A DNA stretch of 64,000 nucleotides. It comes from Oscheius sp. JU75 (Eukaryota; Nematoda; Chromadorea; Rhabditida; Rhabditidae). Numbering within the stretch: position 1 is the stretch's first letter; every line of letters begins with the position of its first letter. Where the stretch lies: positions 6,646,501-6,710,500 of the forward strand of contig JASJZC010000002.1 of assembly GCA_037178855.1 (NCBI GenBank), given 5' to 3'. The notes below the pieces were generated by a model. The model saw only the letters and a program-made list of their open reading frames with translations, searched no databases and was not told the DNA's origin. The position numbers were made by a program, and so were the translations under genes. Positions 35,901 through 45,398 of this stretch are shown here, in pieces.

Positions 35901-38333
35901 ACCCAGATCGTTCCCTTCCTGACCCTGGGATTGGGTATCGATGACATGTTCCTTCTCCTTCACAACTACGATGAGATCAGACACATTGCCACCAAGAACG
36001 AGATGGGAATTCTGTTGAAAGAGACTGGTCTCTCGGTCATGGTCACTTCTGCCAACAACATCCTGGCCTTCTGTGCCGGATATGTCCTTCCGATCCCGGC
36101 TCTGAGATCTTTCTGCTCACAGACAGCTATCCTTCTGTTCTTCAATCTGGCCTCTCTGGTCTTCATCTTCCCGGCATTTATTGCCCTGGATTTGAAAAGA
36201 ATGAGGGCCGGAAAAAGAGATCTGGTCTTCTGTAGCAAGGGAACTGTTCAGGAGGAGAAGTCCGGCATTGAGAGCACGGTAAGGGATAAAAAGACAGAGA
36301 GCCAGAGAGGCAGAAATACATAGAGATGGGGAGACTGAGAGATAGATACAGAGAGATCTATTCAATCAAAGTTTTCAGGCCTCCTCTTCTGCCCAACTGA
36401 CCAAGACTACCGAGGTTGACTTCCAGCGTGACCAGCCATGGTACACTGTCGGTGGCTTCCTCACCTACTACTACATTCCCGCCCTCAAGAATGCCGCTTT
36501 CCGCTGGGCCATCATTCTACTGACTATTGCTTCGGTCGGAGCAGGAGTCTACGGACTCTCTACCTCTACTCTCGGTCTTGAACTCTCTGACGTCCTTCCA
36601 GAAAACACCCCTCCAGCTGCTTTCCTTCGAGCTCGCGAGAAGTACTTCTCCTTCTATCCCATGTTTGCCGTCCTACGCGGAAAGACAATCGATATTCCGA
36701 ATAGCCAGAAACTGATAGAAGAATATCGAGAGGCCTTGGGCAAATCCCACTTTATGATCAAGAACAACGGAAAGCTGCAGCCGTACTGGATGAGTCTCTT
36801 GAGAACCTGGGTTCAGTCCCTGGATGCCGCTTTGGACAAGGAGCTGAAGGCAGGAAACATGGATCCTGTGACTGGATTCCCTGTCAAAGGAAAGGACAAA
36901 CCAGCACCAGAAGCTCTGATTGCCAGGAAGATGCTCTGCTCCTTCGGAACACAGTATAACTGTACTGGAAGGGTATGTAGGAAATTTCTACCCTAGATAA
37001 ACAACCCATTCAGATCGGCAAGGTCAGACTGGTGTCCGAGGACGGTATCATCAACCCGGAAGGCTTCTACAACTATCTGACTGGCTGGTACAATGTGGAC
37101 AACATGATGTACTATGTCTCACAAGCCAGTTTCTTCCCCAATCCACCTGGATGGGCCATGGGACCGGTGAGTCGAGTTCTGTTCACAGTTATGGCTTAAA
37201 CGACACTACCTAACATTTGTGGCTGTTGCTGTTTTAGCATCTTCTCACAAAAGCATCTTTCCAGGACGAGAAGGTCGTACCACCAGCCAAGCCTCTTCTC
37301 TACTCTCAGATTCCCTTCTATCAAACTGATCTGACCGACACCCCTCCCATCGTCAAGATGATTGAAGAGATTCGCTCAACCTGCGATGAGTTCACAGCGA
37401 AGGGACTACCTAACTTCCCCTCAGGACTGGCTTTCACCTTCTGGGAGCAGTATCTCTCTCTGAGATGGAATCTCTTCTGCGCTATTGTAATCATCGCCTT
37501 TTCCGTCTTTGCCGTCATCTCTGTCCTTATGTTCAATCCCTGGGCTGCTGGTCTGGTCATGATTATCGTCGTCATCATCACGATCGAGTTGGGAGGTTTC
37601 ATGGGCCTATTGGCTGTGAAAATGAATCCCATTTCGGCTGTTACTTGTAAGTTGGCGTGTAGAGCCAAACTATTGAGGTTTAAGTGATCTGCGCTGTCGG
37701 AATCGGAGTCGAGTTCACTGCTCACGTCGTGTTGAACTTCATGACCACCCTTGGAACAATGCATGAACGATTGGAATCCTGTCTTCAGCACATGTTTGTG
37801 CCAGTCTTCCACGGAGCCATCTCCACTTTCCTTGGTAGGTTCTTCGTTTTGATATAAGTATATTTTTGCTGCAAAGGGGTCAGAAAAGAGAATACTCTGT
37901 ATTCCAACAGAACAGAGGCTGTACTCTCTCAACAAAGGCATTTTCAGGAATTGTAATGCTGGTCTTTTCCGAGTTCGACTTTGTCATCAAGTACTTCTTC
38001 GTGGTCATGTCAGTCCTAGTGGCATTGGGAATCTTCAACGGTCTCTGTCTACTGCCAGTGCTGTTGATAGAAATGGGTCCGCAGTGTGAAGTGAGTATTT
38101 CTCTCCGTCTCTCTCTCTCTATCTTTCTATCTCTGTATCTCTCTGTCTCCCCGTTTCTTTGCTCCCATGATAACCTTCCGTAATTTCAGCTCCAACCCGC
38201 TGACGGCTCGAATCGTCTATCACCACCACCTCCTCTCGCCGAGCAGAAGAAGAATGAGTCTGTCGAGGGCGGTCTCCGACAAAGAAAAGGAGCAGCAGAA
38301 GTGGAAATGGCCGAGTCTCCAACGTCTCAGTAG
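32935..38333 (+). CDS. ptc: Patched family receptor (PTC-1/PTC-3-like)
   Basis: Seventeen exons: 32935-33012, 33054-33176, 33221-33333, 33375-33516, 33547-33633, 33672-33967, 34160-34611, 34650-34963, 35423-35551 (or a few bases more), 35604-35700, 35739-36278, 36379-36972, 37014-37166, 37265-37646, 37685-37834, 37948-38090, 38190-38333. The product of about 1,270 residues has Patched hallmarks: RAFFQLWLYRLGCVIQKYAW before TM1, ETDIVKLWV, VVIQTPTHPGENVLSKKSLL, IPCIWITPIDCYWEGAKPLG, then the sterol-sensing domain with the RND-type acid motif LGLGIDDMFLLLHNYDE, and a second transporter half with AVGIGVEFTAHVVLNF. Patched proteins are 12-TM RND sterol transporters; nematode PTC-1 and PTC-3 act without Smoothened. 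A charged DEDYYAYDEEEIEND insertion lies in the first extracellular loop. ATG follows TTTTCAG by eight bases. Confidence 0.93.
33995..34115 (+). repeat. Dispersed GACATGACCTAACAG repeat in a Patched intron
   Basis: Three internal copies of a unit built on CGACATAACCTAACAGCTATGG-type spelling occupy the 34-kb intron. Related units occur near 37185-37235, 44325-44430 and 47795-47845, always in introns or intergenic DNA. Confidence 0.55.
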
Positions 38334-38515
38334 ACTGAGAACACAACTTCCAGTGATTTTCTGTACATTATACCCGGTTCTTTCTCTCCTTACTTCCCAA
38401 GAGTATTTGTCTCGCCATTTCCCGACCGAATAATGTCGAACGGGTTCATATCAGTCTTTTTTCAACAATATTTATTCCAATCTTTGAGAAATATAAAGTA
38501 TCTATCTAGTTCAAA

Positions 38516-38702
38516 ATGCCCAAAAGTCTGTGTGTGCGCGTCTGTCTGAAGCCCTAATTGGCAATTTGCCAGTTACTTTGTGACAGCAATTACTCGTTGC
38601 AAGTCAAGTCAGCTTGGGAGATGCGTCTCTGGAAGAACGTTGCTCCTGTCCCGTTAGCTCAACTGGAAGAGCACCTAACTGTCACCGGAGCCCCAACGGG
38701 GC
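38516..38702 (+). repeat. tRNA-related SINE, copy 2
   Basis: Best preserved copy: GCCCAAAAGTCTGTGTGTG, CTAATTGGCAATTTGCCAG, TTACTTTGTGACAGCAATTAC, GCAAGTCAAGTCAG, then TAGCTCAACTGG (exact A box), AAGAGCACCTAACTGTCAC and GGAGCCCCAACGGGGCATCA, followed by a T run that could end pol III transcription. Lies just after the Patched gene. Confidence 0.7.
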
Positions 38703-39289
38703 ATCAGCCAAACTTTTTTGAATAATCTTGTGTAAGAGTGACAATGAAGTCTTTATTAGCCTCGGAGATGTTCATGTCGAATATGGTCTCGCTTTTTTCG
38801 TGTAATATGGTTTCAGTTTCTTGAGCTCTTTTCGGCTCCTCGAATCACAATCCTTTGCTCTTCCTCAGTGTTATTCACCAAAGTCGTCGAAGAATTCAAC
38901 GTTACTCTCTTTCTCGAACAATTCTCTTAGGCCTACATCTCTGGTTTTTGTTTCACTTGGAGCTCGAAGAACCTACAAACGAGCATTTATCAAAAACTAC
39001 ATGGAATAACATACTAGCATTTGTTCGTTTTAGAACATCAAACTCTGATACTTTGAACCATGATTTTTTTACACCCGAATACATTGGCTCATTCAGCGTA
39101 AATTTGTGCATATGAAAAAGGGGGTGTTATATGTATACCAGGGGGAGTGGCGGTGCATTTCTCGGATCTCCTTCTTATAAGTAGTGTATATGTGAGCTCA
39201 CAGTTCTAATTCCGCGTTCTATTTTCCTAGTGACAATGGTAGTCGATACATGTTCGAACTACTTCCTATAGTTCGAAACACATAATCAC

Positions 39290-39495
39290 CTACAGTGTGT
39301 CAAGAAAGTATAGATACCACTGCATTTCCACCCGTTTGAATTTTTCTTTACGTTTTCAAAGTTCGTGTGCATGTCAGTTCGATAGAAGACGACAGAAAAC
39401 CTCCATAAAAACTTTAAGATTGAGCATTTACGGTGGCGCGATTCCAGGCAGAAGTTCAAAATCCTCTGTCAAGAAATTATAGATACTCTCTCAAA
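39290..39495. repeat. Decayed element with TCAAGAAA-TATAGATAC direct repeats
   Basis: GTCAAGAAAGTATAGATAC at about 39300 and GTCAAGAAATTATAGATAC at about 39469 are direct repeats ~170 bp apart. The first is preceded by TACAGTGT, the style of Tc1/mariner-superfamily ends. No inverted partner or transposase was found. Confidence 0.35.
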
Positions 39496-39853
39496 ACTCC
39501 AAGTGTCTTGTTTCGAAAATGGCTAATATTGTAGACAAAAACTCCAAATGGAACCATCAATACAGCAGCATCATCCAAACGTCATAAAAGTTTGATTTCG
39601 AGCACTTTGGAAAAAGTCATTTTGTTAGTCAAAAAGTTAAATCCATTCGCTCTATACACGTTCGAATATTGAGGTCCCATTTTCAATACTAATTTTGACT
39701 TAATACGAGTCCGCAAAGATAAAAAATCTGTAGCAGAACGGTTTTGCCTCTGAACAGAACCTAGTTCTGGGGGTTTGTCACTTATAATATCACAAAATTT
39801 TCCAAAAAAAAAAACTCATTGGGATTCTCCATGGTTTCCATATTCAGTCCGTC

Positions 39854-40150
39854 ATGCTGCCTAACAACAAACCGAGTGTGTCTCTACGATTTGCACACCC
39901 ACCCATTGATGTCGTCTTATCAGCAAACTGCTTCTCTTCGAAACAGCCGACTTCCACGTTCCCTCCCTCCCCACTTCCCTCTCCTATCAAAGAAAGATCG
40001 GTATTCCCATATTATAGCGATGAGAATCCAATAAAAAACGTGCAGCTAGACTGTTGGCAGTCTAGCAGCGAACAATCTTATGGTTAGGTCGAATCGTCTG
40101 TTTCCGTATTAGAGGAGGTACAATTAGAGCTTCTGGAGTTTTTCTTGTAA
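39854..40150 (+). CDS. Possible 88-residue protein
   Basis: Two exons, 39854-40082 and 40113-40150, joined over a 30-bp GT..AG intron in frame. An ATATTCAG acceptor lies six bases before the ATG. The product is Ser/Pro-rich with an acidic, hydrophobic end (YEEVQLELLEFFL). No signal peptide, TM segment or family is recognised, and the intron is at the lower size limit. It sits between the Patched and GT14 genes on the same strand. It may be a real small gene or a chance frame. Confidence 0.3.
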
Positions 40151-40219
40151 GTAATTAGCATCTAATATTATCGTCCTGAAAGCTAGGTCCTTGTTGCTAA
40201 CTTTTTTCCAGAAACTTTT

Positions 40220-40430
40220 TAAACAATTTTGGCTGATGCGTTGGGGCTCGTGACAGTTAGATGATGTTCCAATCAAGCTACCGGACCAACATTCTCTCGG
40301 AGACGCATCTCTCAAACTGACTTGACTTGCAAAGAGTAATTGTTGTCACAAAATATGTGAAAAATTGCCAATTAGGATTTCAGACAGACAGACATACACA
40401 TACATACGCCAGACTTCTGGACATTTTGAA
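40220..40430 (-). repeat. tRNA-related SINE, copy 3
   Basis: The reverse complement has the same block order as the copies at 4963 and 38516: GTCCAGAAGTCT, CTAATTGGCAATTT, TTTTGTGACAACAATTACTC, GCAAGTCAAGTCAG, TAGCTTGATTGG, TAACTGTCACGAGCCCCAAC. It is inverted relative to copy 2, 1.6 kb away. Confidence 0.7.
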
Positions 40431-40685
40431 CTAGAACCATTTTGAACTTGTTGCAAATTGAGAGTTGCAACTCTTTTCAAGGCCTCTAGAGAAAGAGACA
40501 GTTTCTCACTTCTCGTTTTAGGTCCAATATTGATCCCAAATCCCCTCGGAACCTGACAGATTAACAAGCATTTGTGCTCGTTATGATCGCGGTTCCTGAT
40601 AAAGGTTCGTTGCTATGCAACCTTTCTCCTGACTGATCAGCCCTCCTAAATATGCTACCTTTTAGTATTCCATGTGTGGAAGGTA

Positions 40686-43600
40686 ATGTTCTCGAATGGA
40701 AGTGTCAAGACAGTTTCTTCCCGAACTCGGCTAGCCATTACCATCACCGCACTCCTCGTGGTTCTTCTAATTTACTACAATGGCTCGGATACCCAGTGGA
40801 TTTCCAATGGTGAGAGCCTACTGTTGTCAAAATAAAACCTACTTTAGCCCCCAGCTACGGGATATATCGCTTAATACCCAAGTTTCCTTCCTTCAACTTC
40901 ACAGATATCTCTGTTGATGATGACACGGGTCCCGTCACGATCTCTACTACAGTATCTCCAAAGACTGTTACAACAGAAAAGACTACGACAAAGGCTGAAC
41001 AGATGACAAGAATTAGGGCAACAGAGCAAACGACTACCACGAAGACTGTACCCGAAGTTAGCGGTACCCCTCTACGGTTTCGGAGAAGACCATTCACGGA
41101 GCATGTGGATTGTGGGAGAGCATTGAGAAACGATAAGGTTCGAATTTGACAAGTATTTTGCCTCTGGCTATAAGTGGTTGCTCTGTTAAGCAAATATTTG
41201 AGCCAATGTTTATGACCGCTATGGCAGCACATATGCGTCATAGGTTCAGCTTCGTAGCTTATAGCTAGACCATGATAATCGGATAGCGTCTTAAAATTGA
41301 ATGGAGATCGATAGGCCGAACCGTGTCTATTGAGTTCAATACCAGCGGAAGTTCAATTCTAACTGCAATATATATATGTTGCAATTCAAAGTGTTTTTCA
41401 GTTCAAACTGTTCTGAACTAGTTCAAACTGTTCTATTTCAGTTCGAAGTGTTTTACGGCAGTTCAAACTGTTTTGAACTAGTTCAAAGTGTTTTTATTTC
41501 TTTTTAGTCATTTGTGGTGCGTTTTTATCAGATTTTTGGATGTTTTTAAATTTTTTTACCTTTTTATTTTCTTTTCATCAATCAAATCATAAAATTCTCA
41601 GCATTTTGACACCAAAACGACTTGAAAAGTTCCCATTTGGCAATTCTGGAGCTCCAATATCCCATTTCCTTCACGTTTTTGACGTTTTTCTGATTTGTTC
41701 GCCCTATTCGCTCATTTTTAGTATTGTTACTGAAGAATAAAAGGACAATGTGTGCAAAACAAACGTCTAAAAGGGGTTTCGTCAAGTCGTTCTAGTGTCA
41801 AATTGCTGATAATTTTACGATTTGTACGATGGAAACAAAATATTGGGTTGGCAACTAAGTCTTTTCGTTTTTTCAAATACAAAAATTTATTGACATGCAA
41901 ACAATTTTTTCATTCGTTGTAATTACCATTATGATGTACCACGTCTGCCCATTTCACGGGTAGCTTACGGATACCACGCTCGTAGAACACCTTGGGTTTC
42001 GACGCGAAGAAGATTGTCAACCAAGTTTTGAGTGCGTCGTCGGAATCGAACTGTTGTCCTCCAATCTCGTTGTTGAGAGTCCGGAATAGATAATAGTCGG
42101 AAGGGGCAAGGTCCGGGCTATAAGGAGGATGGGGTAAAATTTCCCAACCCAGGTCGTGGATCTTGGAGCGAGTGAGTTTTGCAACATGGGGGCGCGCGTT
42201 GTCCATCTGTAGGATGACCTTCGACTTCAGCGGTCGTTTCTGACGAAGTGCAACGGCAACCTTCTCAAGTTGCTGGCTGTATATGGCGGCCGTAAGGGTA
42301 GTTCCAGCATCCAGCAGTTCCCAGTGCACCACTCCTTCGATATCCCAGAAAACACAGAGCATAATCTTCTTTTGATGGGTGTCAGGTTTCACATCAGGAA
42401 TTGGTGTCTGCCCTGGACCCATCCACTGACGCTTCCTTCGGAAGTTTACGTACGTTACCCACTTCTCATCCCCCGTCACCAGGCGTGGTAAAAAGGATTT
42501 CCTCTCATACCTGGACAGGAGAGAATGGGCGACGGACATGCGCTGCCACTTCTGGGTGTCACTCAGGTCATGCGGCAACCAAGTGCCCAATTTTTTCATA
42601 AATCTCATTTGCTTCAAATGATGTTCCACTGCGCCATGACTGACAGACAGTGCCTCTGCTAGTTCACGGGTAGTCTGCCGATTGTTCTCATTCACGAGCT
42701 GCTGCAGCAGCGATTCATCAAAACTTCTTGGCCGACCTGACCTTGGCTCATCTTCGACGCTTTTGTCCCCAGACCGAAAGCGACGGAACCACGACTGGCA
42801 TACCCTCGTAGACGTCGTCCCTTGGCCATAAACATCGTTGATATTAGCCGCCGTTTGGACTCCATTCGTACCTTTGAGGAACTCGTATAACATGACATGT
42901 CGCAGATGGTAGGGTGGCAGGTCATCAATAGTCCGGATCAAAACGAACAGAGAATAGAGAATAAGAAGAAGAGAGGTGGTGTCTTGCATGGTGGTGGTAG
43001 AGGACTGAGTGAGCTACACGAGGTGCTATATCAATAGCTCGGACGTTGTCGTACACAAGACAGAGGACATGTTTACAAAAAACGATAAGACTTTGTTGCC
43101 AACCCAATAAAAACGAAAAATATCCTCAAATATGGTAAAAACGCTTTACAAATAAGAAGAAAGGAAATAAAAACACTTTGAACTAGTTCAAAACAGTTTG
43201 AACTGCCGTAAAACACTTCGAACTGAAATAGAACAGTTTGAACTGAAAAACACTTTGAACTGCAACATCTATATTTACAGGGTGGCCGATAAGTATTGGC
43301 GCGTAAAAAATGCGTTTTTCTTGGAAATCAGAAAACGTTTGCACATTAGGCGGCTAGATATGATGGAAAACATCTCGTATCTATATTTTCACAGTCAGGT
43401 CGAGAGGTTTACTTTTAAATTTGCACAGTGGTGGAAACTGCGACCGTGAAACAGCTTGTGCGGCGCAAGTGACATGCCAAAAAAACTAATAACGTATAAA
43501 TCCTAAATGGTGTATTTCAAATAGCTTGAACCTAAGTTTCTACATTGTTAGATCAATTATGTTTTAAAAGAACGGAAAGATTTTTCTCTGGTGGATTGTT

Positions 43601-45326
43601 TGGGTCTCTTTTTTAGATTGATTTTGCCAAGGGGGTGAAAGCGGTATCCATTGTTTTCTAGACAATCCCAATAACTCTATAGCATGAGACTATGTTGGTC
43701 GAATAGCATAAAAACTAGTGTCGAATCAGCCTATATACAGGCCTTTAAGATGAACTGTGGGAAACAATGACTCCATATGAGTAAGCGCCAATACTTACCG
43801 GCTACCCTGTATAATCGTTTTTTCAGGTTTACATGAGCAGGATGGAAAACAAACGAATAGTAATGAAGCAGAATTACTCTGAACCGATGGACTGTCCTTC
43901 GATAAGGAAAAGAGTACTGCCACCCAAGCTGTTAAAACCTACAGGATTCGGAGTTGCCTTTGCAAGAGTCGTATACCAGGTTCGTAGTACTCTAGTCTAC
44001 TAAAATTTAGTCATACAGGACTACGAGTTTCTTGAAGACGAAGTCAGAGCTCTTTTCCACCCGGAAAACTTGTTCTGCTTCATTGTGGACAAGAAATCGT
44101 CGAAGGATTTCCATCAGAAGATGAAGCAGATGTCCATCTGCTTCCCGAATGTGATTCTTGTTGCCAGTAAGAGGATCAGAGGCAGAACAAATGTGATTTT
44201 CAGAGGAATTCGACGTGGACAGTAGCGGACACCATATGAATGCGGCTCACTACGAGTGTATGGTTCAGCTGCATAAGAAGCCTAACTGGGAATATGTCAT
44301 TCTTCTACAGGTACTTTTTTGTGCATGTTGTGGCTCTGGGTATATGACCTGACCTAACAGCTGTGGCGGTTGGGGCCACAGTATTTCTGGATATCCGACA
44401 AGAACTATTAGGCCGTTATGGCTTCTACTTTAATCCCTTTGCCAAATTTTAGAACCACGACATGATCATCCGAACCCCTTACGAGATGGTAGCTCTGTAT
44501 AAGGAGATGGGAGGTGTAAACGACGTCGAGTTGACTCCGTGTCCAGGTGACAGAATCCCGAAGAAACTGAAAAACTCATCGGCTAGAGAACTGAAACTGT
44601 TCAGGAATGGTAGGTACATCTTTCAGCAGTGTTTAGTTACATGTTATAGAATCTCTGGCCACAGAAAAGCAGCTCAATGCCAAATTGAGCTACGCCAAAG
44701 GAGCTGCCCAAGTCTCTCTGAGTCGGGAAACAGTTCGCTGGCTCATCGAGGTCATTGATCTTCCTGTTTTGATCAATGCCTTCAACTCTCTCGGTGCTTT
44801 TGTGGATGAGCAGCTCTATGAGTCTCTGCAAGTCTCAGATGATCTTGATATGCCTGGTAGATTTACGTACGAGTGTCTAAAAATGGGTCACAACACGGAT
44901 TTTGTTTCAAGGTGAGAGACAGTGACAGTGACAGTGACCTTATTCAGGATGTCCCACTGGCAGTACTCGAACAAGAAAGGCTGTGCCACCGAGACAATCC
45001 GTCATGCTATCTGTCTTCTCGGTCTAGAGGATGTCAACTATGTGTCAAAATACCCGAATATCATGGTCAACAAGTTCATGCCTGAGTTCGATTATGCAGG
45101 GATCGATTGTGTCCACGAGGACATGTTCAATCGGACATATTTTGATACCCAACCCTTCAACACGACCTACTACAGGGAAATGGCTTCTGTTTGTCTCCTT
45201 CCTATGAGTGCACCAACCCATTTTTAGGTGAAGTATCATCGAGCACGAAAACTCTCTCCGAACAAAGAACCAACTCTGGACTGTTCTTCCAAACTGCCAC
45301 AATGGAACCATTACAAGTATCCTTAA
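40686..45326 (+). CDS. GT14 core-2/I-branching-type glycosyltransferase
   Basis: Nine exons: 40686-40809, 40905-41137, 43827-43979, 44019-44166, 44204-44310, 44453-44609, 44650-44911, 44948-45188, 45228-45326, giving about 500 residues. It is a type II Golgi protein: short cytoplasmic tail, TM anchor (LAITITALLVVLLIYY), a Thr-rich stem, then the catalytic domain with FGVAFARVVYQDYEFLEDEV, HPENLFCFIVDKKSSKDFHQ, a PNVILVAKEFDVDSSGHHMN strand, WEYVILLQNHDMIIRTPYEM, and late YSNKKGCATETIRHAICLLG and EMASVKYHRARKL segments. These order with the nematode-expanded GT14 (branching beta-1,6-GlcNAc-transferase-like) family; the donor is presumably UDP-GlcNAc. Intron 2 is 2.7 kb because of nested transposons. 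The stop is 72 bp from the stop of the convergent esterase-like gene. Confidence 0.88.
41841..43109 (-). mobile_element. Intact mariner transposon
   Basis: 1,265 bp between TA dinucleotides (41841-41842 and 43108-43109). The inverted ends begin TTGGGTTGGCAACTAAGTC on the left and TTGGGTTGGCAACAAAGTC on the right and continue for about 31 bp with two mismatches. It encodes a full-length uninterrupted transposase on the minus strand. TA target duplication, length and end sequence all fit the mariner family. Confidence 0.95.
41910..42989 (-). CDS. Mariner transposase, DD34D
   Basis: A 359-residue uninterrupted frame. The helix-turn-helix region has HVMLYEFLKG, VCQSWFRRFRSGDKSVEDE and RSGRPR (residues ~30-88), followed by a second HTH, and the mariner-specific WLPHDL at 137-142. 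Catalytic aspartates: D174 in VTGDEKWV, D263 in QMDNARPH and D298 in YSPDLAPSDYYLF; 34 residues separate the last two, the mariner DD34D signature. Cut-and-paste transposition into TA is expected. The first ~25 residues are hydrophobic and atypical, so translation may start at the Met at residue 33 or another downstream ATG. No stop or frameshift is seen, which suggests recent activity. Confidence 0.93.
   Translation of the reverse strand: MQDTTSLLLILYSLFVLIRTIDDLPPYHLRHVMLYEFLKGTNGVQTAANINDVYGQGTTSTRVCQSWFRRFRSGDKSVEDEPRSGRPRSFDESLLQQLVNENNRQTTRELAEALSVSHGAVEHHLKQMRFMKKLGTWLPHDLSDTQKWQRMSVAHSLLSRYERKSFLPRLVTGDEKWVTYVNFRRKRQWMGPGQTPIPDVKPDTHQKKIMLCVFWDIEGVVHWELLDAGTTLTAAIYSQQLEKVAVALRQKRPLKSKVILQMDNARPHVAKLTRSKIHDLGWEILPHPPYSPDLAPSDYYLFRTLNNEIGGQQFDSDDALKTWLTIFFASKPKVFYERGIRKLPVKWADVVHHNGNYNE
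43278..43809. mobile_element. 532-bp Tc1/mariner-type MITE
   Basis: Inverted ends: CAGGGTGGCCGATAAGTATT at the left and CAGGGTAGCCGGTAAGTATT (reverse complement) at the right, extending through GGCGC. Both ends are bordered by TA (43276-43277 and 43810-43811). There is no transposase frame, so it is non-autonomous. It lies immediately next to the foldback element in GT14 intron 2. Confidence 0.85.
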
Positions 45327-45398
45327 AAGCCATGTGCAACCAAAAACTCACTGAAACCACGGGTATTCCTAGAGAATATGTGTCAAATAAAAATGATT

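Larger units (their letters stand above)
41374..43272. mobile_element. Long-inverted-repeat element interrupted by mariner
   Basis: Arms at about 41374-41500 and 43164-43272 are near-identical inverted copies made of GTTCAAACTGTT / GTTCAAAGTGTTTTT sub-repeats; the left arm has one extra 20-bp sub-repeat. Without the mariner insert the element would be about 630 bp with ~110-bp arms and no coding capacity, a non-autonomous foldback/MITE-type element. Its target duplication is not obvious. It occupies GT14 intron 2. Confidence 0.75.
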
